A stretch of 64,000 bases of DNA from NCBI GenBank assembly GCA_963575745.1, contig CAUYUJ010014765.1:67501-131500 (forward strand), given 5' to 3'. This document shows, piece after piece, positions 51,645 through 60,622 of this stretch; within the stretch, counting starts at the first letter, position 1; each line of letters starts with the position of its first letter. The notes beneath the pieces were generated by a model. That model was given only the letters and a program-made list of their open reading frames with translations. It had not been told where the DNA came from and did not search any database. The translations under genes were made by a program, and so were the position numbers. This DNA is from Prorocentrum cordatum. Lineage: Eukaryota > Sar > Dinophyceae > Prorocentrales > Prorocentraceae.

Positions 51645-52025
51645 TCTTTAGTGAAGGGGCCCTGGGGCACACAGATAAATACACACAAATAACAGGATTC
51701 CCCACATTTCCCAATGTTCTCTTGGTTTTTGTCTTCCCCCCCACTTCCCATATTTTCCCATATTTTCTGGGGAATCGACGATTGATTGTGTCTGTGTGTT
51801 CTTTCTCCTCCTGATTTGGCTGGAGTCACCTTAGACGCTCATCAGCTTCTCCGAGGCCTTCTTGGAAATACTCTCAATCTCGACGGCATTCACAAAGAGC
51901 CCCGCACACGGCGCGAGGTTCGCGCGAGCACCCTTTCTAATCAACATCGCATACCTAATTTGGCCAGTTTTCGACCACATATAAGCCAGCGCCGATGCTG
52001 ACCTTAACCTCCCCGGAGTTGTATC
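51645..52025 (+). repeat. Dispersed repeat R1, extended copy
   Basis: 51650-51815 matches 26400-26578. The stretch 51940-52025 (CGACCACATA, GCCAGCGCCGATGCT, CGGAGTTG) resembles 478-535, hinting that the full family is longer than the shared 170 bp. Confidence 0.75.
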
Positions 52026-52720
52026 CTAACTTGACTGTGGTCTCGCACCAAAAGTCGCTCCGGTGAAGGACCACTCGGCTTTCGGGTCACAGCTTGGCTC
52101 TCTGGCGGCGGTTTGAGGCGATCCAGACACCAGACACCCGACCCCAGAACGCTCTCGGCGAGGCGCAGCTGCTGGAACGCAACCCGAGGCAGGAAGACCT
52201 CCAGGAGCCGACGCAGACTCCCGAAAACCCGTCCGGCAAAGGACGACTCGAACGTGCAACAGAAGAGGGAGGCCTGGAGGCCTCCCACATTCAGGTGGAG
52301 GCCAGTACACAAGAAACCCAACCCTGAGACCCCAGGACGTCCATGGATTTCTGGTGTGGGAACGCCACGTTTTCCACAGCAAAACCATAGAAACCCAAGA
52401 AACCCAAAGTACCCTGGAGGCGAACAGGGCGTTTCTTGGCCCGGAGGCCTCCCACACAGGGCTCGAGCGGATGGGGTCGCAGGATCGCGCCGCATCGCAG
52501 ATGCAACGCCGATGCGTCAGCGATGCAGCGGCGACGGCGGCGATTTACGTCGGCGACGCTGGCGTGGAGGACATCGGGCTCCACGCCGCGCCGCACCTCT
52601 GCGGCCCAGTCGCCCGACGCCTCGCGCCATTTTCAGCTCGGGGCCCCCGGAGCTCTGGACGACTTGCGGCTGCTCGCCGGTGGCCCCCGCCAGGAAAAAT
52701 TGGCGGCGAGAGCCGCAAGA
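52026..52720. other. No gene seen
   Basis: Open frames on both strands (up to about 200 codons) lack domains and overlap. GC-rich near 52500-52700. Confidence 0.5.
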
Positions 52721-52729
52721 GGCATAGAG

Positions 52730-52872
52730 GTAAGTCGGGCGTGTCCCCCTACAGGGGGATTTTGGGCGAAAAAATGAAAAATACTATTAAAACAAAAAAT
52801 ACATAAAACATAGTACTCAAAAATTTTACAATTTTTGAATTTTCCCCCTGTAGAGGGACACGCCCGACTTAA
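52730..52872 (+). mobile_element. MITE-like inverted-repeat element, copy b
   Basis: 143 bp. TAAGTCGGGCGTGTCCCCCT on the left, GGGACACGCCCGACTTAA on the right, an AT-rich centre. The flanks GCATAGAG (52722-52729) and GCATGGAG (52873-52880) are an 8-bp duplication with one change. Best-kept ends of the family. Confidence 0.85.
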
Positions 52873-52880
52873 GCATGGAG

Positions 52881-53262
52881 GGTCGGGGCTCGAGGGTCGA
52901 GGCTCTGGACGACCTTCCGGGGGCCGGCGAGGGCCATCGGACACCGAGAACGAGTGACAAAAAAAAAAACACGCCAGAAGCAGCGGAGAACTTCCATCGT
53001 CGACGTCGGCATGAAGAAGACCTGGCTCAACATCGAGCCGCATCGAAAGCGCGGCGCGATCCTCCGACCTCACCTGGGAGGCCTGGATGAGCCTCGTTCC
53101 ACCGCTCTGGCGCACCTTGGCCCCACTGACCAGCTTACCCACCTGGGTGGGGATGCGCGCCTGTCCCTTCGGGCCTCGCGGGGCCTACCCCCACTCCGGA
53201 GTGTGGGCTGGTGGGGCCCGAGAGGCAAGGATGGGGATCGGTCTAACGATGCCGACACTCTA
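52881..53262. other. No gene seen
   Basis: Contains a 10-nt A run (52960-52969). No supported frame. Confidence 0.5.
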
Positions 53263-53287
53263 ACATGTTCGGGGCCCCGAAACCGTT

Positions 53288-53350
53288 CGGTGACGGACCG
53301 TGCGGTGATGTCGGAAATCCCCAACGGCCTCACCGCACGGTCCGTCACCG
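53288..53350. other. Perfect 21-bp hairpin
   Basis: CGGTGACGGACCGTGCGGTG(A) at 53288-53308 and its exact complement at 53330-53350, loop 21 nt. The half-site CCGCACGGT and GTGCGGTCACC recur at about 53420-53475 without a partner. Confidence 0.85.
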
Positions 53351-53713
53351 CACCGTTTTGGGATCTTGGAGGCCCCAGCTGCGCGAGACGCCCTCGGAGA
53401 ACGACCCAAGTCCCAAAACCGTGCGGTCACCCCGAATCCCCCTGACGCACCACACTGCGTGGTCACCGCACCGTCAGGGGGCCTCGGGAAAAGTTTGGGG
53501 AGGTGGATGCGGTTTCGCACGAAGTTGTGATCCTCAAGCCCTTGTCTCTTCGTAGCTGCGAGCCCTAGTCTCGAAACCCCTGTCCTCCCTATGGCCACAG
53601 ATCTGCGCTTCCCCCTCTCCGAAGCCTCCCCGCTCCCTCGCGAAGCCTCCCCGCTCTCCCTCTTCCGCCCCCCCCAGGCCCTTGTCCAAGGGCCAAAGCC
53701 TTGACCCAGACCC

Positions 53714-53845
53714 CCGACGTCACGATTTTTTCATGACGTTGACCCCACGAGGTCCCGACACATTCCCCGGGACCGGTTTTTCGTCCTGAGTCGTTTTCTG
53801 ACGGCCCTGGGGCCCGGTAAGGACCCCCGGAGGCCGAGAATAGCA
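53714..53845 (+). repeat. Inverted repeat R4, left arm
   Basis: About 130 bp (TTTTTTCATGACGTTGACCC, GGGACCGGTTTTTCGTCCTG, CCCCCGGAGGCCGAGAAT) whose reverse complement is at about 54665-54797. Between them lie an A-rich CAA tract (53850-53873), GC-rich DNA and the GGA tract. Confidence 0.85.
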
Positions 53846-54099
53846 GCAACAACAACAACAAAAAAAAAAAAAACGTCGCGGTTTTTTCGCGTCGCGAGGG
53901 GGTCGACCCGGGGAGGCCGAACCACCAGAGCCCTGAGGCTGGCGCGTGCCGCCGAGAGGAAGCCGGCCGGGCATGACCGCAAGCCGACCAGGGCCGGCGG
54001 CGCACCCGAGCAGCGCGAGCGCGTGCGCCGGGCCGTCCAGCGCCACGTCGCCGGCGGCGCCTGTCGGCCGCCCCGGGCCGGGGGGGAGAACGGCAGGGA

Positions 54100-54590
54100 C
54101 AGGATGAACAGGAGGAGGAGGAGAAGGAGAAAGGGGGAGGAGGAGGAGGGGGAGGCGGAGGAGGAGGAGCAGGACGAGGAGGAGGGGGAGGAGGAGGAGG
54201 AGGAGGAGGAGGAGGAGGAGGAGGAGGAGGAGGAGGAGGACGAGGAGGAGGAGGAGGAGGAGAGGAGGAGGAGGGAGGAGCAGGACGAGGAGGAGGGTGA
54301 AGGAGGAGGAGGAGGGGGAGGCGGAGGAGGAGGGGGAGGGTGAAGGAGGAGGAGGAGGGGGAGGCGGAGGAGGAGGAGGAGGAAGAGAGGAGGAGGAGGA
54401 GGAGGAGGAGGAGGGGGAGGAGGAGGAGGAGGGGGAGGCGGAGGAGGAGGAGGAGGAGGAGGAGGAGGAGGAGGAGGAGGGGGAAGGAGGAGCAGGAGGA
54501 GGAGGGGGAGGCGGAGGAGGAGGAGGAGGAGGAGGAGGAGGGGGAGGAAAAGGAGGAGGAGGAGGAAGAGGAGGAGGGGAGCGGCGGCGG
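54100..54590 (+). repeat. (GGA)n microsatellite
   Basis: About 490 bp of GGA with GGGGGA, GACGAG and GGC interruptions. Frames in both directions are Glu-, Gly-, Ser- or Pro-rich artefacts. Confidence 0.95.
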
Positions 54591-54664
54591 CGGGCCGGGC
54601 CCGCCGGGCAGAGCCAGGTGCCCAGGCCCCCTCGGGCAATGAAAAAATCAAGACGGGAGGTTTT

Positions 54665-54797
54665 TCGCAATTTTCGGCCTCCGGGGGCCCCTGCTGGGCC
54701 TCGGGACCGTAAAAAAACGACTCAGGGCGAGAAACCGGTCCCGGGGAATGGGTCGAGACCTGTGGGGGTCGACGTCATGAAAAAATCATGCCGTCGG
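54665..54797 (-). repeat. Inverted repeat R4, right arm
   Basis: TTTTCGGCCTCCGGGGGCCC, GAAACCGGTCCCGGGGAAT and GTCGACGTCATGAAAAAATC, the inverse of 53714-53845 with scattered changes. Confidence 0.85.
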
Positions 54798-55119
54798 GGG
54801 GCTGGGCTATCGCCCTAAGATCCTGGCGTCTCAACTTTTCCGACCGGGCATTTTCGCCCAAGTTCGGGCCCCAGGACCCTCACAGATCGACCCGGCTTGC
54901 AAGAAGGCGCAGAACGATGGGGTCTATAGGGCTCCAGTCGTGATTTCTCGCGATGTCTCGATTTTTTCGGGACGTCGGATCTCAGGGCGAGGGGGGGGGG
55001 GGCCCTGTCCTCCTCGCACCGTGGAGAGATCGCACGCGGTTGGCCCTCGTCGGCCTCTGGGGGGGCCCCCACCAGGCCCCAGGGTCGTCCAAAAAAGCAG
55101 CTCGGTTGGATAAAAAACT

Positions 55120-55120
<1 letters not shown>
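54798..55120. other. No gene seen
   Basis: Resembles the R4 arm only loosely (TCGATTTTTTCGGGACGTCG near 54958). No supported frame. Confidence 0.5.

Positions 55121-55122
<2 letters not shown>

Positions 55123-55170
<48 letters not shown>
55123..55170. repeat. (TA)n microsatellite
   Basis: About 38 bp of TA followed by (CA)n and a CAACCACAACAAC stretch. Confidence 0.95.
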
Positions 55171-55172
<2 letters not shown>

Positions 55173-56080
55173 AAACAACCACAACAACAAAAAAACGGGG
55201 AAGGGCATGGACCTCTGGGGGCGCACGCTGTGGACAAGTCACGAGGTCGGATTGCGGAAGACAGGAAAGGAGGGTGGCAGGATGAGTCAGTGCGGGAGCG
55301 GGAGATCGGATCGGATCGGATCGGAACATGCATCCGGACGGCGACCGTGGCCGCACACCTGATCAGCCTCAGGGCTCTTTCATGGTGTGATCGAGAAGCA
55401 GAGACAAGACATTTCCCTTGCAGGTCCCACCACTCATTACCCAATGCTGTCATAAAGGGCGGGGAAGGGATACGGGCGAGGAGAATCGGAGGGGGGGAGC
55501 GAGGAGGAGCGACACGAGAGAGAGAGAGAGACACAGGTGGGGGCGCGCATGCCGCAGCTGACGTCCTGCCCCTCCACCCTCCCTCCACATCCCCCCCCCA
55601 TTGCGCACTGCACCCACTTAGCTGCCATGTCCGGCGAATATGGCGTCGAACCAGACCCTGATCTCACTACACCAATCTTGCAGACGTGCTGCAGCCGATT
55701 TGTGGCGTAGATTTCTGTCGATGCAAAACCCCAAACCGGCGAGCGAACAACGAAGTGACTTTCGCGTGGAATTGTCTTAATCTTCATTCCTGGCCAAAAA
55801 AATCAACACGAAATCCCACCAGCCCTCTGGACGTCGGTGGTTTAGAGACTTTCCTCTTCCACCCCTCCTTCTTTCCCTTCGGGGAAGTGTTTATCACTGT
55901 TCCCTATTAATAAACACCCCTTCCCCCAGGCGACTGGGGGCCAACCCGAGTCCATGCCGACACCCCCCACCATCCCTTGTAAAAAAACAATACAAAACAC
56001 ACTTTGCCTCCAAATTCGGAACATGCGTAGCCAACCCGATGCGCCCCCCCCCACCATCCCTGTCAAAAAACAATACAGAG
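55171..56080. other. No gene seen
   Basis: A (GATCG)n run at 55301-55322 and a GAGAGAGAGAGAGACACA run near 55520. A pair of similar stretches, ACAATACAAAACACACTTTG near 55987 and ACAATACAGAGTACACTTGG near 56070, suggests a short duplication of about 80 bp. No supported frame. Confidence 0.55.
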
Positions 56081-56082
56081 TA

Positions 56083-56086
56083 CACT

Positions 56087-56124
<38 letters not shown>

Positions 56125-56340
56125 GGGGCGGGGGCGGGCGGCACGGCGGCGGCGGCGGCGGTGGCGGCAGCGGCCGCGGCTGCGGCGGCGGTTAGGCAGC
56201 GGGGGGCGGCGGGCGGCGGAGGCGGCGGCGGGCAGGCGGCGGCGGGCGGGCGGCGGCGGCGGCGCGGCGGGGGCGGCGGCGGCGGGCAGCGGCGGCGGCG
56301 GCGGCGGCGGCGGCGGAGGCGGCGGCGGCGGCGGCGGATT
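56083..56340 (+). repeat. (GCG)n/(GGC)n microsatellite
   Basis: About 255 bp of GGC/GCG triplets with few interruptions; frames read as polyalanine, polyarginine or polyglycine. Confidence 0.95.
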
Positions 56341-57300
56341 GGCCCCCAGTAGCTGCCCATCCAAAGACGACTGCTGAATATGCTGAGGCTCGGGCCAGAC
56401 TCGGGTGCTACGTATGTGTTGGGAGGGCGGGTGGGAGTGAGCGAGACGGCTTGCGAGCGGGGAGGGGGTAACTTGACCCCTCCCCCTACCCCCTCCCCTG
56501 GACATGGAGGGGGGGGGGTCGCGAGGTGTCAGGGCGTCCAAAACGGCCTCGGCGAGGAAGCCAAATCATTGGTGATACTGGGGTTTTGGCCCCATTTTGG
56601 CTTCCTGAGAGGGGGGGGCCTAATTGAAGCTCCCCTCTTGTTTGGTCGATCTCCTCCAAGATGGCCCCAAGAAGCGCCCAGGAGGCCCTGAGGGGTCCCA
56701 AGATGGCCCCAAGATGGCCCCAAGAGGCCCCCAAGAGGCCCCCAGGAGGCCCCCAAGAGACCCCCAAGAGGCCCCAAGAGACCCCCCAGAGGCACCCAAG
56801 ATGCTCCAAGAGGCCTCGGCGAGAATGTCAAATCATTGATGTTACTAAGGTTTTAGCCACATGTTGGCCTCTTGGGGGGGGCACTGATTAAGATGACTCC
56901 AAGAGCGCCGGGGAGAGCCCGAAATAACCTCCAAGATGGCTCAAGATATCCCAAGATGTCTCAGAATGGCTTCCTCTATATGCTGCCCACTTCCCTGATC
57001 GAGGCAATTCCTCTGGGCATCGTTTCTGGATGGGCTGGAGGGGATTCGCGAAGCGTCAACAATTTACCTCGAAATCCTTAACGAAATTCTCCAGGACACT
57101 CTGGACCCACCCTATCATTTTCCGAGCGATCATGCATGGCACTTGCAGCGTTCGACCCAACAGGAGGGGTCAGCACGGGACCAGGATGCCGAGAGGGGCT
57201 GGCCATCGTCGGCAAGCGGCTTCGCGCAGTGGGGTGATCGGCTCGCTCGACCTGCCTCGGGGCGGGTGGCGCATATACACCACGTTGGCCACCGTGCCTC
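56341..57300. repeat. CCAAGAGGCCCC repeats flanked by a 65-bp direct repeat; otherwise no gene
   Basis: At 56557-56625 and 56820-56885 related stretches read CAAATCATTGGTGATACTGG and CAAATCATTGATGTTACTAA, then CTTCCTGAGAGG- and CCTCTTGGGG-type ends. Between them are units such as CCAAGATGGCCCCAAGAGGC. Nothing is seen at 56900-57300. Confidence 0.65.
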
Positions 57301-57302
57301 GG

Positions 57303-57333
<31 letters not shown>

Positions 57334-57680
57334 ATCCTCCTCCTCCTCCTCCTCCTCCTCCTCCTCCTCCTCCTCCTCCTCCTCCTCCTCCTCCTCCTCC
57401 TCTCCTCCTCCTCCTCCTCCTCCTCCTCCTCCTCCTCCTCCTCCTCCTCCTCCTCCTCCTCCTCCTCCCTCCTCTCTCCTCCTCCTCCTCCTCCTCCTCC
57501 TCCTCCTCCTCCTCCTCCTCCCTCCCTCTCCTCCTCCTCCTCCTCCTCCTCCTCCTCCCTCCTCCTCCTCCTCCTCCTCCTCTCCTCCTCCTCCTCCTCC
57601 TCCTCCTCCTCCTCCTCCTCCTCCTCCTCCTCCTCCCCCTCCTCCTCCTCCTCCTCCTCCTCATCCTCCTCCTCCTGACA
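57301..57680 (+). repeat. (CTC)n microsatellite
   Basis: About 375 bp of CTC with occasional CTCC slips. Left neighbour of module M copy 2. Confidence 0.95.
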
Positions 57681-58275
57681 AACAACTCCTCTCTGTCGCA
57701 TCCCCAGGCGTGCCAGGAGGGTTGGGAAGGGCGTTCTGCTTAAGATTGAAGCATGAAAATTGTAACAGCCTCAAAGGTAGCGGGCGGATCATTTTCAAAA
57801 TGGCTCTCGCACTAACGCCGCACATATTCGTCTGTAAAGTTCACAACACTTCAAGGATGGAGGGCGGCCAGTTTTCGAAACGTGGCTCTCGCCTTTGCGC
57901 CCGCGCACATTCGTCTTACGTAACAGTTTGCAACACTTGTCAAGATGGAGGGCGGCCCGTTTTCAAAATGTGGTTCTCGCCTTAGCTCCACACACATTCG
58001 TCATAAAAGCTTGCAGCAGTTTCAAGGACTCGTCGGGTTGAAGTCCCAAGAATGGTGATCGATCACGATTCAGGACTATCAGGACGCAGCAGTCACGTTG
58101 ATTCGCGGAGTTGAAATGCCCAGGCATGGTGTTTGGCACGGTTAAGAATTATCACGCGGTTGTCCTTCAATGGGGCTAGTCCCGCAATGAAAACAAATTC
58201 CTGTAGGGACTTGTGAAGGGGAAACTCGAGGGAGGGTTTATGGCAACATCATTGGCGCGCCTTGGGTTTACACTG
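57681..58275 (+). repeat. Module M, copy 2
   Basis: Three units with GGAGGGCGGCCAGTTTTC and CGTGGCTCTCGCCTTTGCGC, then CAGCAGTCACGTTGATTCGC and ATCATTGGCGCG. Shorter than copy 1 and ends at the CTC tract at 58277. Confidence 0.85.
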
Positions 58276-58276
58276 G

Positions 58277-58420
58277 TCCTCCTCCTCCTCCTCCTCCTCC
58301 TCCTCCTCCTCCGCCTCCATCCCTCCTCCACCATCCGTCCTCCTCCTCCTCCTCCTCATCCAACTCCATCCCTCCTCCGTCCTCCTTCTCCTCCTCCACC
58401 AACTCCCTGTTCCTTTTCAC
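58277..58420 (+). repeat. (CTC)n microsatellite, interrupted
   Basis: CTC runs at 58277-58310 and CTC/CAT mixtures to about 58400. Links modules M2 and M3 through 140 bp of less repetitive DNA. Confidence 0.9.
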
Positions 58421-58559
58421 GGCGAATCTTTTTCAAAACGGGGCTCTCGCCTGCACGGCAGACCCATCGGGCGCTGGTCTTCCAAGGGGGGAGCTTCACG
58501 CAGCAATAAGGAAGGCTGGTATGGTCGCCGCCGCATCTTGGGGGACCGTAGTCCTTGAC

Positions 58560-59325
58560 AGCTCATTTTTCCTTATGAATAACTTTCCCCTGTCGCACTC
58601 CCAGGACAGTTTCTAGAGCGGGCCGGGCGTTTCGCCGAGACTTCTTCACCACTGATGACCCTGAAGCTTAAAAATCAGCAGCAGCTTCACAGATGGAGGG
58701 CGGGTCGCTTCCAAAACGTAGCTCTCGCCTGAGCGCCGCGCACGTTCATTTTAAAAATTACAACAGTTTCACGGATTGAGGGCGGGTCGTTTTCAAAATG
58801 TGGCTCTCGCCTTAGCACCGCGCACACTCATGTTTTACAAATTTGCAACACCTTCACGGATTGAGGGCGGGTGGTTTTCAAAATGTAGCTCTCGTCTTAG
58901 CGCCGCGCCGTTCGTTTTAGGAAGTTGCAAGAGCTTCACGGATTGAGGGCGGCTCCTTTTTCAAAATGTGACTGCCGCCTCAGCGCCACGCATGTTCTTG
59001 CCAGAAAATGGCAAGACGTTCGCAGATTCCTTTGGTCAACGTACCGGAAATGGCGATTTGGAGAAAATCTGGATTAAACGGGTGCAACAATTATGTTGAT
59101 TCGCGGTGTTGAAGTTCCAAGAATGACGTTCTGGCACGATTCAGGACCGTGACGAAGCAACAGTCATCAGGTTGATCCGTGGCGTTGGAGTCCCGAGAAT
59201 AATGCTTTGGCATGCTTCAGGATCTTCAAACGGTTGTTTTCAAACGAGGTAGTTCCCTCAATGGAAACTTGCAAGGAGCTCGGAGGAGAGAGCTATTCCA
59301 ACATCGTTGATGACTCGTGTGTTTA
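58560..59325 (+). repeat. Module M, copy 3
   Basis: Closest to copy 1: four units with ACGGATTGAGGGCGGGTCGT, AAATGTGGCTCTCGCCTTAG and GCGCCGCGC, then CAACAATTATGTTGATTCGC, AATGCTTTGGCATGCTTCAG and CCAACATCGTTGATGACTCG. Ends at the CTC tract at 59332. Confidence 0.9.
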
Positions 59326-59331
59326 CACTGG

Positions 59332-59600
59332 TCCTCCTCCTCCTGCTCATCCTACTCCTCCTGCTCATCCTCTCTCCTCCTCCTCCTCCTCCTCCTCCTC
59401 CTCCTCCTCCTCCTCCTCCTCCTCCTCCTCCTCCTCCTCCTCATCCACCTCATCGTCCACCTCCTCGTCCTCCTCCTCCTCCTCCTCCTCTGCCTCCTCT
59501 GGCCGACTCCTGCTCCTGTCCTGCTCCTGCTCTTGCTCCTGTTCCTCCTGCTCCTCCTCATCCTCCTCCTCCTTCTTCTTCTTCTCCCATCCCTGAGGGG
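59332..59600 (+). repeat. (CTC)n microsatellite with CTG and CAT variants
   Basis: CTCCTGCTCAT units, then pure CTC (59372-59440), then mixed CTC, CTG and TTC triplets. Confidence 0.95.
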
Positions 59601-59763
59601 GCAGTCCCCTGCGGAGTCCTCCCTTGCATACCCCCCGTGCTCCAAGTCCATGTGCGGGCCCACCGCCAGGCGGACACTATGGAGATGTCCGAGACCGCGA
59701 CCTCGCCAGCGCGCCCGCGCCAGATGGCCGCCGCCTGGCGGCAGCACCTTCAGCCCAGCGCCT

Positions 59764-60411
59764 TCAGGGCCCTCCCTCGCGGTGCGGGGGCGCACCACAA
59801 GAGAGGAGGGTGCCTTCGACCAGCTCCCATGCAGCATCCTCGTCCGACGGCTCCTCTGGGTAGCGCTCGGGGGGCACAAGCATGGCCACGAGCATTGGAT
59901 CCGACGGCCACTGCATGGAACCCCCTCCGCTCAACGCAGGCTGCGCCTCCAGGAAGGCCTCGCCCAGCAACTCGAGGAAGGGCCGAGAAAGGACCCAGTT
60001 GCTCGCCTCGAGCGCCGTTGCAGGCCTCGCCACCAGGCCGCGCTGACGCATGGCCACCGAGAGGTGCGGGCAGTGCACGGCCAGGACCTGGCCGAAGGAC
60101 GGCTGCGAGCCTCCGAAGTCGGCCACATCGAAAGTAGTCGAAGTGGCCTCTGGGAGGGCCGCGAGCGCCTCCACTGACTCCAGCTGCCAGATCGTCGCCG
60201 CACGATTTGCCACGCAAGCATGGCGCACCAATATTCCAGCCGCTCCCACCGCCGCTGCCGCGGCCAGGAAGAGCATGCCAGCCCTGATGCTACCACTCTC
60301 CTTGCGCAGCTCTTCACCCAGAACCTGTTCCACAGATCTGCGCCCCACACTTGCTCGCGAGGGCGCACAGGCGAGCTCTGCGAGCCAAGAATGTTCACCA
60401 TCGCTGTCCAC
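59764..60411 (-). CDS. Hypothetical protein with one predicted membrane helix
   Basis: 215 codons with balanced, protein-like composition; no family recognised. Near residue 45 is MLFLAAAAAVGAAGILV, a likely membrane segment, after a charged N-terminal part (EQVLGEELRKESGSIRAG). The rest has no motif I know and ends REGGP. The 60411 codon is GTG, so the true start may be the ATG of GMLFLA (about 60276) or lie in an upstream exon; an AG after a pyrimidine-rich stretch (GTATATCGGTTGCAG, near 60525) could be a 3' splice site. It lies downstream of a 65-nt T tract (sense strand) and the E4 retrotransposon. Codon choice looks coding on this strand, but a processed or partial gene cannot be excluded. 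Confidence 0.45.
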   Translation of the reverse strand: MDSDGEHSWLAELACAPSRASVGRRSVEQVLGEELRKESGSIRAGMLFLAAAAAVGAAGILVRHACVANRAATIWQLESVEALAALPEATSTTFDVADFGGSQPSFGQVLAVHCPHLSVAMRQRGLVARPATALEASNWVLSRPFLELLGEAFLEAQPALSGGGSMQWPSDPMLVAMLVPPERYPEEPSDEDAAWELVEGTLLSCGAPPHREGGP

Positions 60412-60555
60412 GATGATGTCGGCTGTGTGACAAGAACTCCCAGAATGGCACCTGTCTGAATCCTTGTAGTGATATTGTCTAAGAACGTTGAATCTTCCAG
60501 CTTCAAGATCATTGATGGTTCACTGCAACCGATATACAAAACAACACAGTTGGGG

Positions 60556-60556
<1 letters not shown>

Positions 60557-60621
<65 letters not shown>
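60557..60621 (+). repeat. 65-nt poly(A) tract
   Basis: Uninterrupted A on the plus strand, directly at the 3' side of E4 (which reads on the minus strand, so the tract is poly(T) in E4 sense). Either the tail of a plus-strand retroposed copy or the homopolymer target of E4. Confidence 0.95.

Positions 60622-60622
<1 letters not shown>

Noticed and set aside
54023-54818. Glu/Gly-rich acidic proteins
   Set aside because: Readings of the GGA tract only.
57030-57985. Poly-Leu/Pro/Ser proteins of over 200 residues
   Set aside because: Readings of the CTC tract with short flanks; no domain in the flanks.
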